From NCBI GenBank assembly GCA_021790995.1, contig JAJYFA010000016.1:1-40530 (forward strand): a DNA stretch of 40,530 nt. Direction: 5' to 3'. Each line of letters starts with the position of its first letter. Within the stretch, counting starts at the first letter, position 1. The DNA comes from Acidobacteriota bacterium. Lineage in GTDB: Bacteria; Acidobacteriota; Terriglobia; Terriglobales; Acidobacteriaceae. This document shows positions 24,273 through 33,991 of this stretch, in pieces. Both the position numbers and the translations under genes were made by a program. The notes under the pieces are model-generated. The model ran no database searches. It was not told the origin of the DNA and was given only the letters and a program-made list of their open reading frames with translations.

Positions 24273-27149
24273 ATGGCTTCCCTTTGGTATCCCGAAAGCT
24301 GGACCCAGCGACTGGCCGAATTGGAGGCGCAATCCGGCGATCTGAAAGAAGCGCCACTACGCCGCGATGTGCGTTCGCTGGGTGCGCTGCTGGGCACAGT
24401 GCTGCGCGAGCAGGCTGGCGACGAGGCATTTGCACAGGTTGAGGCGCTGCGCCAGGGAACGATCCGCCGCCGCGATGCCGAGTTGCGCGGCCAAACCGGC
24501 GAAGCTGCTCGCCACGCCTTAGCCGCGCTTGAACTGGTGCGCGCGCTCCCGGTCGAGCGCGCCATCCTGCTCACGCGCGCCTTTGCCTTTTACTTCGAGC
24601 TCATTAATCTGGCCGAGACCAACCATCGCAAGCGCCGCCGCATGGCGCTGCGCCTGAGCGGGCAGGCAGGCCGCCAGCGCGGCTCTCTCGAAGGCACGTT
24701 CTCGGAGATGCGCCGCGTGGGCATTCCCGCGGAAGAAGCTCTCGACTGGCTGCGCCGCGTGCTGGTCGTGCCCGTGTTCACGGCCCATCCCACGGAAGCC
24801 GCGCGCCGTACCGTGATGTTCAAGCGCCGCCGCATTGGTGAGCTTCTCGCTGCGCTTGACCGCATTCCCGTCCCCGGGCAGGATCTGGCGCGGCTCGAAG
24901 AGCTTGTGCTGGCCGAGATCACCAGTCTCTGGCAGACCGACGAGGTGCGCTCGCGGCGGCCCACGGTCTACGACGAGATCAAGATGGGCCTCGACTACTA
25001 CGATGTCTCCATCTTCGAGACCCTGCCCGAGCTTTATCGCGAGATCTCCGCGGCGCTCGAAGCAGCTTACGAAATCGCGATTGAGCCGCACGATCTGCCG
25101 CTGGTGCTGCGCTTCGGTTCCTGGATCGGCGGCGACCGCGACGGTAATCCCTTTGTCACGCCGGAGGTCACGCGCGCGGCGCTTCAACTCGCCCGCGGCC
25201 ATCTGCTGCTCCACTATCAGCGCCAACTCGACCGCATCGTCGATCTGCTCACCTCGAGCGCTCAGCAGCGGCCGGTGAGCCCAGCGATCCTCGACCGCCT
25301 CCACGCGTACGTGACGCAGGTGCACACACCGGAAGCACAGGTCTTCGGCGCGCAATACGAGTTTGAGTGTTATCGCCGATTCGCCATCTGTTTGAAGGCG
25401 CGCATCCAGCGCACTCTCGAAGAGATGGGCGAGGCGCATGTGGCTTCCGGTCCCGCCCTGCCGGTCATGCCCTACACGCTGGCGCGCAGCCAGGACAAGC
25501 TCACCCAGTCGTTGCCGGCCTACTGTTCAGCGCAGGATTTTCTTGACGATCTCGAAACCCTCCGCGCGTCGCTTGCCTCGAACGGCGGCATTCGCATTGC
25601 GCGCACGCTCATCGATCCGCTCATCCTCAAGGTGCGCGCCTTTGGCCTGCATCTGCACACGCTCGACATCCGCCAGCATGCCCACGTCCATGCCGCTGCC
25701 TTGCAGGAGGCCATCGGCGATACCACGGCGCCTTCGCTGGCCGGCGCGCTCTCCGCGCAAACAGCAAACGTGCTTGAGACCTTCCGCGCCGTCTCTGAAG
25801 TCAAGCAGGGATGCTCTCCGGAGTCGATCTGCCATTACGTCATCAGCGGCGCCTCGTCGGTTGACGACGTGCTGACCGTGATTCGCCTGGCGCGGCTCGG
25901 CGGCGTCACCGTGGAAGGCTCAGGCGAAGGCCACGGCGCAGACCCCGGTTTAATGCCCGTGCCGCTCTTCGAGTCGATTGAAGATCTGCGCAATGCGCCT
26001 GCCATCTGCCGGGAGCTATGGAGCCGCCCCGACTATCGCAAGCTGCTCTCAAGCTGGGGCGACTGGCAGGAGATCATGCTGGGCTACTCCGACTCGAACA
26101 AGGACGGCGGCATGTTGACATCCACGTGGGAGATCTTTCGCGCGCATCGCGATCTGCACTCCGTCGCCCACGAGGCCGGCATCAGGCTGCGCATCTTCCA
26201 TGGCCGCGGCGGCACGGTGGGCCGCGGCGGCGGGCCCACGCATCGCGCCATCTTCGCCCAGCCCTTCGACGCCTTCGACGGCCAGTTGCGCATCACCGAG
26301 CAGGGCGAGGTGCTCAACTTCAAGTACGCCGATGAGGTGCTGGCCGAGCGCAATCTCGAACTGATGATCGCTGCCTCATTAGACGCTTTAGCCCGGCCCA
26401 ACGCGCACGATCCCGAGGGCCACTTCACGGGCGTGCTCAAGCCGGAGTGGGAGGCTGCGCTCGATGAGCTTTCCCGTCTCGCTTACGGCTTCTATCGCGA
26501 GCACATCATCGAGGATCCCGGCGTTATTACCTACTTCGAAGAGTCCACGCCGGTGGGCGAACTCGAGAACGCCAAAATCGGCTCGCGACCCGCGCGTCGT
26601 AACGATTCGCCGCGACTCTCCGATCTCCGCGCCATCCCGTGGGTTTTTGGCTGGACGCAATCGCGGTTGCTCGTGCCCGCGTGGTTCGGTGTGGGCTATG
26701 CCCTCGACCGCTATCTCGCGCAGTCCGGCGCGGCCTCCGAAGCGAATCTTGAGCTGCTCGCAACCATGGCCACAGAGTTCCCGCTTTTCATCGATCTGTT
26801 GCGTAACGTGGAGATGGCGCTCGCCAAGGCCGACCTTGGCACTGCGCGATTCTATTCCACGCTGGTCAAGGACACGGGGCTTCGCGAACGTATCTACGGC
26901 ATGTTTGAGGCCGAGTTCCATCGCACGCATCGCGGCCTCCTCGCCGTCCTGCGCCAGACGGAACTGCTTGAGACCAACCGGGTCCTAGCTCGCTCCATCA
27001 AGCTGCGCAACCCCTACGTCGACCCCATGCACCTGATTCAGGTCGACATGCTGCGCCGCAAACGCCAGGGTGAAAATACGCCCGAGGTCAACCGCGTTAT
27101 TGCAGCGACGATCAACGGTATCTCGGCGGGCCTGCGCAACACGGGGTGA
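24273..27149 (+). CDS. ppc: Phosphoenolpyruvate carboxylase
   Basis: This enzyme carboxylates phosphoenolpyruvate with bicarbonate to oxaloacetate, refilling the TCA cycle. The 958-residue protein has the catalytic histidine in VFTAHPTEAARRTVM (H172), LRFGSWIGGDRDGNPFVTPE, and LGYSDSNKDGG with K610. It also has FHGRGGTVGRGGGPTHRAI (His643 and the flexible Gly loop). It ends LRKTG-like (AGLRNTG), the conserved C-terminal helix that reaches the allosteric site. The ATG at 24273 is preferred over an earlier GTG in frame because the family N-terminus begins there and CATAAT lies 9 nt ahead. It follows the ATPase gene by 41 bp and converges with hypE. Confidence 0.97.
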   Translation: MASLWYPESWTQRLAELEAQSGDLKEAPLRRDVRSLGALLGTVLREQAGDEAFAQVEALRQGTIRRRDAELRGQTGEAARHALAALELVRALPVERAILLTRAFAFYFELINLAETNHRKRRRMALRLSGQAGRQRGSLEGTFSEMRRVGIPAEEALDWLRRVLVVPVFTAHPTEAARRTVMFKRRRIGELLAALDRIPVPGQDLARLEELVLAEITSLWQTDEVRSRRPTVYDEIKMGLDYYDVSIFETLPELYREISAALEAAYEIAIEPHDLPLVLRFGSWIGGDRDGNPFVTPEVTRAALQLARGHLLLHYQRQLDRIVDLLTSSAQQRPVSPAILDRLHAYVTQVHTPEAQVFGAQYEFECYRRFAICLKARIQRTLEEMGEAHVASGPALPVMPYTLARSQDKLTQSLPAYCSAQDFLDDLETLRASLASNGGIRIARTLIDPLILKVRAFGLHLHTLDIRQHAHVHAAALQEAIGDTTAPSLAGALSAQTANVLETFRAVSEVKQGCSPESICHYVISGASSVDDVLTVIRLARLGGVTVEGSGEGHGADPGLMPVPLFESIEDLRNAPAICRELWSRPDYRKLLSSWGDWQEIMLGYSDSNKDGGMLTSTWEIFRAHRDLHSVAHEAGIRLRIFHGRGGTVGRGGGPTHRAIFAQPFDAFDGQLRITEQGEVLNFKYADEVLAERNLELMIAASLDALARPNAHDPEGHFTGVLKPEWEAALDELSRLAYGFYREHIIEDPGVITYFEESTPVGELENAKIGSRPARRNDSPRLSDLRAIPWVFGWTQSRLLVPAWFGVGYALDRYLAQSGAASEANLELLATMATEFPLFIDLLRNVEMALAKADLGTARFYSTLVKDTGLRERIYGMFEAEFHRTHRGLLAVLRQTELLETNRVLARSIKLRNPYVDPMHLIQVDMLRRKRQGENTPEVNRVIAATINGISAGLRNTG

Positions 27150-27207
27150 TGCGTCCGTAGAACAGAAAAGACAGCCCAGACCGCGCAACCATCAAAGCTG
27201 AGCCGGC

Positions 27208-28278
27208 CTAACAGATACGCGGCAACTGCTCGCCGATCATGGTGGGGATGACGCGATTGGCGCCCAGGGCGGTGCGCGCGACCAGCATGCGTTTGTGTTC
27301 GGCGGTTACGTGACCGATGCGCGCGGCGTCTTTTCCCAGTGGATGCGCGCGCAGAATTTCGACAACGCGCTCTGCGGCTTCGGGTGCGACAAAGAACACC
27401 GCCTTGCCTTCGTTGGCCACATAGATAGGATCGAGTCCAAGCAATTCACAAGCGGACTGCACCTCCGGCCGCACGGGAATGCTCGCCTCGTCGAGGGCGA
27501 CGCCGACATCGGAGGAGCATGCAATCTCGTTCAGCGTCGAAGCAAGGCCACCGCGCGTAGGATCGCGCATGGCGTGAACCGCGGCGCCCACGCCGTCGAG
27601 AACTTCGGCGATCATGCCGTTCAACGCGGCGCAGTCGGAGCGGATCTGGCTCTCGAACTCCAGGCCCTCGCGCACGCTCATGATGGCCATGCCGTGGTCG
27701 CCGATGGTCCCCGAAACAATCACGGCGTCGCCGCTTTTTGCTCGTTTTGGACCGACCGCGGTGTTTGAACGAAGGACGCCAACGCCCGCCGTCGTGATGT
27801 AGCAGCCGTCGCCGTGGCCGCGCTCGACGACTTTCGTGTCGCCGGTAACGATCTGAACGCGCGCGGTTGCGGCGGCTTTGGCCATGGCGCCGACGATTGC
27901 AGCGAGCTGGCTGAGCGGAAAACCTTCTTCAAGGATGAAGCTTGCGCTCAGGAACTTCGGCTCCGCTCCAGAGACGGCGAGATCGTTGACGGTTCCGTTC
28001 ACCGCGAGGTCGCCAATGGAACCGCCGGGAAAGAACAACGGCTGCACGACGAAAGAGTCGGTGCTCATGGCCAGGCGCGCGCCGGCGGTTTCGAAAACCG
28101 CTGCGTCGCCCAGGTTTTCGAGGGCCGGATTGCGAAAGGCAGGCAGGAAAAGGTGTTCCACGAGTTCGTTGCCCAGCTTGCCGCCGCCGCCGTGGCCCAT
28201 CACGATGGTGGGGTAGTCGGCGAGCGGTAGCGGGCAGGACCAGTTGGAGAAGCCGGGCGCTTTCGAATTTTCCGTCAA
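27208..28278 (-). CDS. hypE: NiFe hydrogenase maturation protein HypE
   Basis: HypE dehydrates its C-terminal thiocarboxamide to a thiocyanate and supplies the cyanide ligands of the NiFe active site. The protein is a PurM/AIR-synthase-like ATPase: MGHGGGGKLGNELVEHLF, DTKVVERGHGDGCYI, GDAVIVSGTIGDHGMAIM, DPTRGGLASTLNEIA and the C-terminal PRIC, whose last cysteine carries the carbamoyl group. All these are visible, so it should be active. The start is a TTG with AAAGG about 9 nt upstream; the protein begins MTENSKAPGF. It is the third gene after hypC and hypD, with a 111-bp gap after hypD that contains heptamer repeats. hypF, which delivers the carbamoyl group, is not in the window. Confidence 0.96.
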   Translation of the reverse strand: MTENSKAPGFSNWSCPLPLADYPTIVMGHGGGGKLGNELVEHLFLPAFRNPALENLGDAAVFETAGARLAMSTDSFVVQPLFFPGGSIGDLAVNGTVNDLAVSGAEPKFLSASFILEEGFPLSQLAAIVGAMAKAAATARVQIVTGDTKVVERGHGDGCYITTAGVGVLRSNTAVGPKRAKSGDAVIVSGTIGDHGMAIMSVREGLEFESQIRSDCAALNGMIAEVLDGVGAAVHAMRDPTRGGLASTLNEIACSSDVGVALDEASIPVRPEVQSACELLGLDPIYVANEGKAVFFVAPEAAERVVEILRAHPLGKDAARIGHVTAEHKRMLVARTALGANRVIPTMIGEQLPRIC

Positions 28279-28389
28279 TGATCGAGCCTTTCCCGGCGAC
28301 AGCCAGTTGCTACTGAGATCTGAATACGGCCCCTGATGCGAGCAACGCCAGAGATCACTGCGCGGTCAAGAGTTCTGCGCTACCGCAGG

Positions 28390-29540
<1,151 letters not shown>

Positions 29541-29544
<4 letters not shown>

Positions 29545-29900
29545 TGCTGCCCGCGCTGGCCTGCTGGCTCGCTGGTCTGCTGACTCACTGCCTCACAACT
29601 CCCATCCGGGCAATTCGACTGCGGACGCGCGGCAGCACGGGAGAGTGCTTCTTCTTCGCTGGCCAACTCCTCGTCGAGCAGGCCCATGGTGCGGAAATCG
29701 GCGAGGGTCTGCCTGGCTGTCTCCTCGTCGATCTTGGAGATGGCAAAACCCACGTGTACGAGAGTGTAGTCACCAACCTCGACCTCGGGGACGTAGTCGA
29801 GACAGACCTTCTTGACTACGCCGCCGAAGTTGACCTTTCCCATGCGAATAGGGCCGCCGGTCGAGATCTCTTCGACTTTTCCAGGAATTGCGAGACACAT
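29541..29900 (-). CDS. hypC: NiFe hydrogenase maturation chaperone HypC
   Basis: HypC is the small OB-fold chaperone that binds HypD and carries the iron unit to the hydrogenase large subunit. It begins MCLAIPGKV with the essential Cys2, followed by [36 protein letters not shown], typical of HypC/HupF. The core ends near residue 82. The 119-residue protein then has an unusual tail ([19 protein letters not shown]) encoded by an octamer tandem repeat and lacking family similarity. It starts with ATG; AAGG lies just upstream. The promoter region carries a CRP/FNR-type site. It is the first gene of hypC-hypD-hypE. Confidence 0.94.
29556..29595 (-). repeat. Octamer tandem repeat in the hypC 3' end
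   Basis: Five 8-nt units each begin CTG on the plus strand, at 29556, 29564, 29572, 29580 and 29588 (CTGGCCTG, CTGGCTCG, CTGGTCTG and so on). Read on the coding strand they encode the Gln/Ser-rich HypC tail. The array ends just before the hypC stop/hypD start overlap. Confidence 0.65.
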
Positions 29901-29908
29901 AGCACCTT

Positions 29909-29953
29909 CTTATACCGCCGGGAGGTGTTGGTCAAATGTGATTTGGATCACAT
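29909..29953 (-). promoter_or_regulatory. CRP/FNR-type activator site and promoter of hypCDE
   Basis: ATGTGATTTGGATCACAT (29936-29953) contains TGTGA-N6-TCACA exactly, the CRP-type consensus. On the minus strand TATAAG (29914-29909) is a good -10 box, 8 nt before the hypC ATG. If transcription starts about 7 nt past the box, the site is centred near -42, the usual position of class II activation. The regulator (CRP, FNR-like or another family member) is not in the window. Confidence 0.7.
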
Positions 29954-30029
29954 GGAGATAGGCTGAGCCGCCACAAGCAGGGAAAGATGATCCGCAGGGC
30001 CGGCTATCGACTGTCTCTTCCGGACCTGG

Positions 30030-31103
30030 CTACGTGCCTTTGCGGATGCCGATGATCGCCATCATGCGGCCGGTGTGGCCCTGAGAGACTCGATGCGAGA
30101 AGAAGAGATCGCGATGGCATTGGGTGCAGCCGCCCACAATCTGGATTGCGCGCGGAGAAAGTCCTGCGTCGAGCAACTGACGGCGGTTGGCCTCAATGAG
30201 GTCTGCGTGCAGGCTGGGGCCAATGGGCGAGTGGCCGGGGGCGCGCTGGGTCAGGAACAGCATGGGATACCTGGTTTTGATGGGGTCGGAGTCGAAGACC
30301 TCGTGGAAGAGTTCGCGCGCATAGCAGAATTGCGACTCGAATTCGGTGCGCACCTCTTCGCCCACGGCATAGCAGCAGGCCGAAGCGCCGGGACCGACGG
30401 CGGCGATCAGGTCGCGAGAGCGCGAGCCATAGAGGAGTCTCATGCGGCCGACGCCGGTTTCGACGATGCGCTTCACGGTGCCGCGCCAGCCCGCGTGGAG
30501 GGCGGCGACGATGCGCTGGCGGCGATCGGCTACCAGAACGGGGATGCAGTCGGCGGTCTGTATGGCAAGCAGTATGCCGGGATCGGCGGTGATCTGGCCG
30601 TCGGCGAGGCGCGGTGCAGAGCGGCCGGCGTCGGCGTGCGTCGAATCGACCACGAGGTTCGAGTGGATCTGTTTGAGGGTCACGAGCGGAGTGGTGGGGT
30701 TGTCTGTAACCGCCTCAGCCAGGAGGCGGCGGTTGGCGAGAACGGTCGAGCGGTCATCCGCTTCGGTAAAACCGAGGTTCAGCTCGCCGGGAGCGTCCTC
30801 GGGGCAGTACGCCCGGCTCGAGCCGCCCCTGCGGGTGCTGAATCCGCTCCAAAGCCAGGGCAAGTCCCAGCCAGGAATGGGAAGCCACTCGACTCCGTTG
30901 GCGGCGCGGCGGGTAGCGGGACGCGGCGGAGCAAGCTCTTCAGGAGCTATACGGTCAGGATGGGATGAGCGGGGCGGATGCGCTTTGCCGCGCTGCGGCC
31001 GGCGCGGGTTACTAACCAGGCCTGCCTCGCGATAGAGCGCATCGAGGGACTCCAGCGCCGCTGCTGGAGAAGCCGGGGACGGAGGACGAGATGAGAGCCG
31101 CAT
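30030..31103 (-). CDS. YfiH/PgeF-like polyphenol oxidase (laccase) domain protein
   Basis: The C-terminal about 250 residues match the YfiH/DUF152 family. Members act on purine nucleosides or on muropeptide precursors, and some have laccase-like activity. Residues of the zinc/active site are seen in VTLKQIHSN, AIQTADCIPVLVADR, AALHAGWRGTVKRIVETG and VGPGASACCYAVG. The N-terminus to about residue 80 is Pro/Arg-rich and unrelated. I place the start at the ATG at 31103, though the ribosome binding site is poor; a later start near the folded domain is possible. The leftward orientation matches hypC, but the 129-bp gap with a regulatory site separates them. Substrate unknown. Confidence 0.85.
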   Translation of the reverse strand: MRLSSRPPSPASPAAALESLDALYREAGLVSNPRRPQRGKAHPPRSSHPDRIAPEELAPPRPATRRAANGVEWLPIPGWDLPWLWSGFSTRRGGSSRAYCPEDAPGELNLGFTEADDRSTVLANRRLLAEAVTDNPTTPLVTLKQIHSNLVVDSTHADAGRSAPRLADGQITADPGILLAIQTADCIPVLVADRRQRIVAALHAGWRGTVKRIVETGVGRMRLLYGSRSRDLIAAVGPGASACCYAVGEEVRTEFESQFCYARELFHEVFDSDPIKTRYPMLFLTQRAPGHSPIGPSLHADLIEANRRQLLDAGLSPRAIQIVGGCTQCHRDLFFSHRVSQGHTGRMMAIIGIRKGT

Positions 31104-31658
31104 CGCTGCTTCGATTCTATCGTTTTGCACGGAGCGGCGAGGTTCGATTGCGGTCCGTGGCGGCTGGCTCTTCAACCGACGACAGTGGGCAGGCAGGCAA
31201 GGCAATGAAGGAAAGGCTCGAAGCCGCTTGCGGAGAGCATGTGGGCCTACCTTCCGGTAGGCCCGCTCGAGAGGCGGTTAAGGAGGGGATCCAGGGGGGT
31301 AAGTTTGAGAAGAGGTTCCGAAGAACCCTCAAAAGAGAATTGTTACCGTTCTTGGTGGGACAACATGGGGAAGCCTCTGCTGATTACTAACTAAGATGCA
31401 GGACGTTGCGAAAGGTTGCAAGGAGATGCCTCCGGAGGGTCGAAGAGGAGTTTCCATCTGATAGGGAAAAGCGCCCATTGGTCCGGAAATGGGAGGATCG
31501 TCGCTGGGCGAGGCCGGGAAACGATCTGCCAGAACGCTGTTCCTTCCTTGCGGGTCGCTTCGCTTTCCAGTTCCTTAGTCCCTACTCTGGCACCCTATGC
31601 AGGTAAAAGACGGCAAAGGGCTTGCGCGCGCCAGCAACCTTTAGGCACTCTTTAGATT
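31104..31658. other. 555-bp non-coding spacer with two strong hairpins
   Basis: No open frame here looks like a protein. Two hairpins stand out. GGGCCTACC/GGTAGGCCC (31243-31251 with 31256-31264) is a perfect 9-bp stem with a TTCC loop. GAGGTTC/GAACCCTC (31312-31318 with 31323-31330) has a CGAA loop, which reads UUCG on the minus strand, a very stable tetraloop. It may hold the divergent promoters of the flanking genes or a small RNA; I cannot assign one. Confidence 0.4.
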
Positions 31659-32273
31659 GTGAGGAAATTGCTCTACTTCATCGTGGCTGTGGCTGCAATC
31701 GGAGCGATCGCCTGGTACGTCTATACGCGCGGCGTCTGGCAGGGAATGGGCGGCGGTGTGCCCACGGACGTAACGAATAGCTATCGGGAGCCGGCGCGCG
31801 TCTCGTGGCGCGGAATCAGCCAGCCTCAGGATGGGTTCAGCATCGACATGCCGTCCGACACGAGCCAGATCCAGGTTCCCGCCTACAATGCGCAGGGCGA
31901 CCAGGAGCAGATGGAGATGCTGGTGGCCACGCCGAACGCGGAGACGACTTACGCACTGGCCTGGGACGATAACCCGCCGGTGGTACGGGCCAGCGGCCAA
32001 GTGGCGGAGCGCACACTCGATCATGCACGCAATGGAGCTTTGGCGCGGACCCAAACCACCCTGACGGGTGAATCGAGCGCTACCTACTTGGGCTATCCCG
32101 AGCGGAACTTCAGCGCACGCAACGCCAACGGCGGCCTGCTCGATGCGCGGCTCATTCTGGCCGGAACAAAGCTCTACATGATGATTGCGGCCTTCCCTGC
32201 CGAGAGCGCGCGGCGCGACCGGGATGTGAACCACTTCTTCGATTCGTTCAAGCTGGCTGCGGGCGCACGGTAA
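31659..32273 (+). CDS. Membrane-anchored protein of unknown function
   Basis: This 204-residue protein has an N-terminal membrane helix (LLYFIVAVAAIGAIAWYVY) without a lipobox, so it is likely anchored in the inner membrane with the rest outside the cytosol. The soluble part (SQPQDGFSIDMPSDTSQIQ, GYPERNFSARNANGG, LDARLILAGTKLYMMIAAFP, VNHFFDSFKL) resembles small PsbP/LpqN-type exported domains in general layout. I do not recognise a family with certainty. The GTG start at 31659 directly precedes the membrane segment; no ribosome binding site is visible. It converges with the downstream short-chain dehydrogenase gene. Confidence 0.7.
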   Translation: MRKLLYFIVAVAAIGAIAWYVYTRGVWQGMGGGVPTDVTNSYREPARVSWRGISQPQDGFSIDMPSDTSQIQVPAYNAQGDQEQMEMLVATPNAETTYALAWDDNPPVVRASGQVAERTLDHARNGALARTQTTLTGESSATYLGYPERNFSARNANGGLLDARLILAGTKLYMMIAAFPAESARRDRDVNHFFDSFKLAAGAR

Positions 32274-32331
32274 AGGGAGTAAGTCAGCGGCTACATATCT
32301 CTGAAATTACGTGGGTACGCCCCCATTTGCC

Positions 32332-33138
32332 TCAGTCGCGCGAGGGCTCCGGCTTGGGCCGCGCGCCTTTTTCGACGAAGTGTGTGATGAGGCCGACGGG
32401 CAGGAAGCGCACGAGAAACGCCGTGAAGCGCCCGCTTGGCTTGGGAAGGATGGTGCGCTGGCCGCGGGCCAGTGCGTCCATGGCGAGGCGGGCCACCTCT
32501 TCGGCGGACTGTAACTTGCGGGTGCGGAATCTGGAGGCTCGCGCAACCTCAAAGAATTCGCTCTCCGTGGTTCCGGGACAGAGCGCGGTGACTTTGATGC
32601 CGTACTGTGCGACTTCAGCCGCAAGTCCAAGAGCAAAAAAGCGGTCGAAGGCCTTGGTGGCGGCGTAGGTGGCCAGATAAGGCAGCGGTTGAAAGCTGGC
32701 CGTGGAGGCGACCACGAGCACAAACCCCCGGCCGCGCTCGATCATGCGCGGCAGGTAGATCCGCGAGAGGCGCACCACGGCCTCGCAGTTGACGCGCACC
32801 ATGCTGAATTCCTGCTCCGGTTCAGTCTGGTGGAATGCGCCGTACTGGCCGAGGCCGGCGTTGTTGACGAGGATGTCAACCGTGAAGCCGGCGCCTTCGG
32901 TGGCGTCGTAGATTTGTTGCGGAGCGGCAGGATCGTTCAGGTCGGCGATGACGATGCGGGTTTCCGTGCCTTGCGCTAAGAGCTCGGCGGCGAGAGATTC
33001 GAGGCGATCCTGGCGCCGCGCCGTGAGGATGAGTTTTGCGCCGCGCCCAGCAAGCTCGCGCGCCAAGGCTGCGCCGATTCCGGCGCTGGCTCCGGTGACC
33101 AGCGCCCATTTGCCATGAAAATCAGTTTTTGCCGCCAT
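32332..33138 (-). CDS. Short-chain dehydrogenase/reductase
   Basis: This is a classical SDR with a Rossmann fold. The nucleotide-binding motif is TGASAGIG (near residue 16), with TARRQDRLE giving the Arg of NADP-preferring enzymes, then VNNAGLG. The catalytic Ser lies in VVASTASFQP, and YAATKAF holds Tyr-Lys of the YxxxK motif. The length of 268 is normal. The C-terminus (GRFTAFLVRFLPVGLITHFVEKG) is amphipathic or membrane-associated, as in the YqjQ/DltE-like SDRs. Substrate is unknown. No Shine-Dalgarno sequence; TATTCT lies 9 nt before the ATG. Confidence 0.9.
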   Translation of the reverse strand: MAAKTDFHGKWALVTGASAGIGAALARELAGRGAKLILTARRQDRLESLAAELLAQGTETRIVIADLNDPAAPQQIYDATEGAGFTVDILVNNAGLGQYGAFHQTEPEQEFSMVRVNCEAVVRLSRIYLPRMIERGRGFVLVVASTASFQPLPYLATYAATKAFDRFFALGLAAEVAQYGIKVTALCPGTTESEFFEVARASRFRTRKLQSAEEVARLAMDALARGQRTILPKPSGRFTAFLVRFLPVGLITHFVEKGARPKPEPSRD

Positions 33139-33170
33139 CGCACCAACAGAATAAAGGATGAGGCGAGGGC

Positions 33171-33707
33171 CTAGTTCGTCGAAGGCGCTGGCGCGGTTGC
33201 CGGAGCGGTTGCCGGAGCCGCGGCTGGAGTGGCCGCTGGAGCCGGAGCCGGCGGCGCATTCTTGTAAAGCGTACGGATGTAAGCGATCAGTTCCCGGACC
33301 TCGGAGTCGGTGGCGCGGTCTGTGTCCTCAGGCGGCATCGGGTCCTTGCCCTTGCGAATGCTATTGAATAATTCGCTGTCGGTCTTGTTGGCCAGCGTCT
33401 TCGGATCGGTCCAATCCTCAATGGTGATACCCATGGTGTTTTTGCCGTTACCTGTGTCGCCATGGCACAGAGCGCAGTCTCTTGTGAAGAGGATCTTGGC
33501 TTGAGCCATGGACTGTTTCGCATGGGCCTGAGCATCTTTGGCTTGAGTCTGAGCCTCTGCCGCCGATTTGGCGGAATTTTTTTTCTGTGCGGCAGGTGCA
33601 TTTCCCGACGCTGCTGCCGACGCAGCCTGCGGGTTATGCCCCACCATCGGCAGATAGACCAAGGCAAACAAAACCAGTGCGAAAACCAGTACGAACGACT
33701 TGAACAT
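33171..33707 (-). CDS. Secreted monohaem cytochrome c
   Basis: The protein starts with a hydrophobic signal or anchor (FKSFVLVFALVLFALVYLP), then an Ala/Gln/Lys-rich stretch. The class I cytochrome c domain has the haem site CALCH in LFTRDCALCHGDTGNGKNTMG and an axial Met in KDPMPPE, then VRELIAYIRTL, the C-terminal helix. The final 25 residues are Ala/Pro-rich (APATAPATAPAP) and contain a 12-bp DNA repeat (copies at 33195-33206 and 33207-33218). It acts as a periplasmic electron carrier; partner unknown. The ATG at 33707 follows GAGGAGG with 5-nt spacing; the GTG just before it is less likely. TATAAT on the minus strand at 33773-33778 is a candidate -10. Confidence 0.9.
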   Translation of the reverse strand: MFKSFVLVFALVLFALVYLPMVGHNPQAASAAASGNAPAAQKKNSAKSAAEAQTQAKDAQAHAKQSMAQAKILFTRDCALCHGDTGNGKNTMGITIEDWTDPKTLANKTDSELFNSIRKGKDPMPPEDTDRATDSEVRELIAYIRTLYKNAPPAPAPAATPAAAPATAPATAPAPSTN

Positions 33708-33991
33708 CACACCCTCCTCGACAGATGTCAGCTGAAACGGGCATCTTTGTGCTGTTTGGGTTCTCGGGAGGAATTATAGGCCGGTTTTGTGGAAAGGGCT
33801 ATGGGAGCGAGCACGGGGTACCAGGATGCAAACGGAGAGTTCCTGCGCGGAACGGAGCTGCGCCGGGAATCGGCGCGCGTGGCGGACCGGCAGCTTCGTG
33901 GGACGGCGCCGTTTCCGCCGGCGTTTCCGGCCCTGCCATGCATGAAGCGCGAGCGCGTTGCGCTCCAATACCGCCAACCCGCTGTCTCCTT
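33708..33991. other. 284-bp spacer upstream of the cytochrome c gene
   Basis: The spacer contains a candidate minus-strand -10 box TATAAT at 33773-33778 for the cytochrome c gene, with a poor -35. Several short overlapping frames on both strands look like chance frames in GC-rich DNA. No other feature is seen. Confidence 0.35.
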
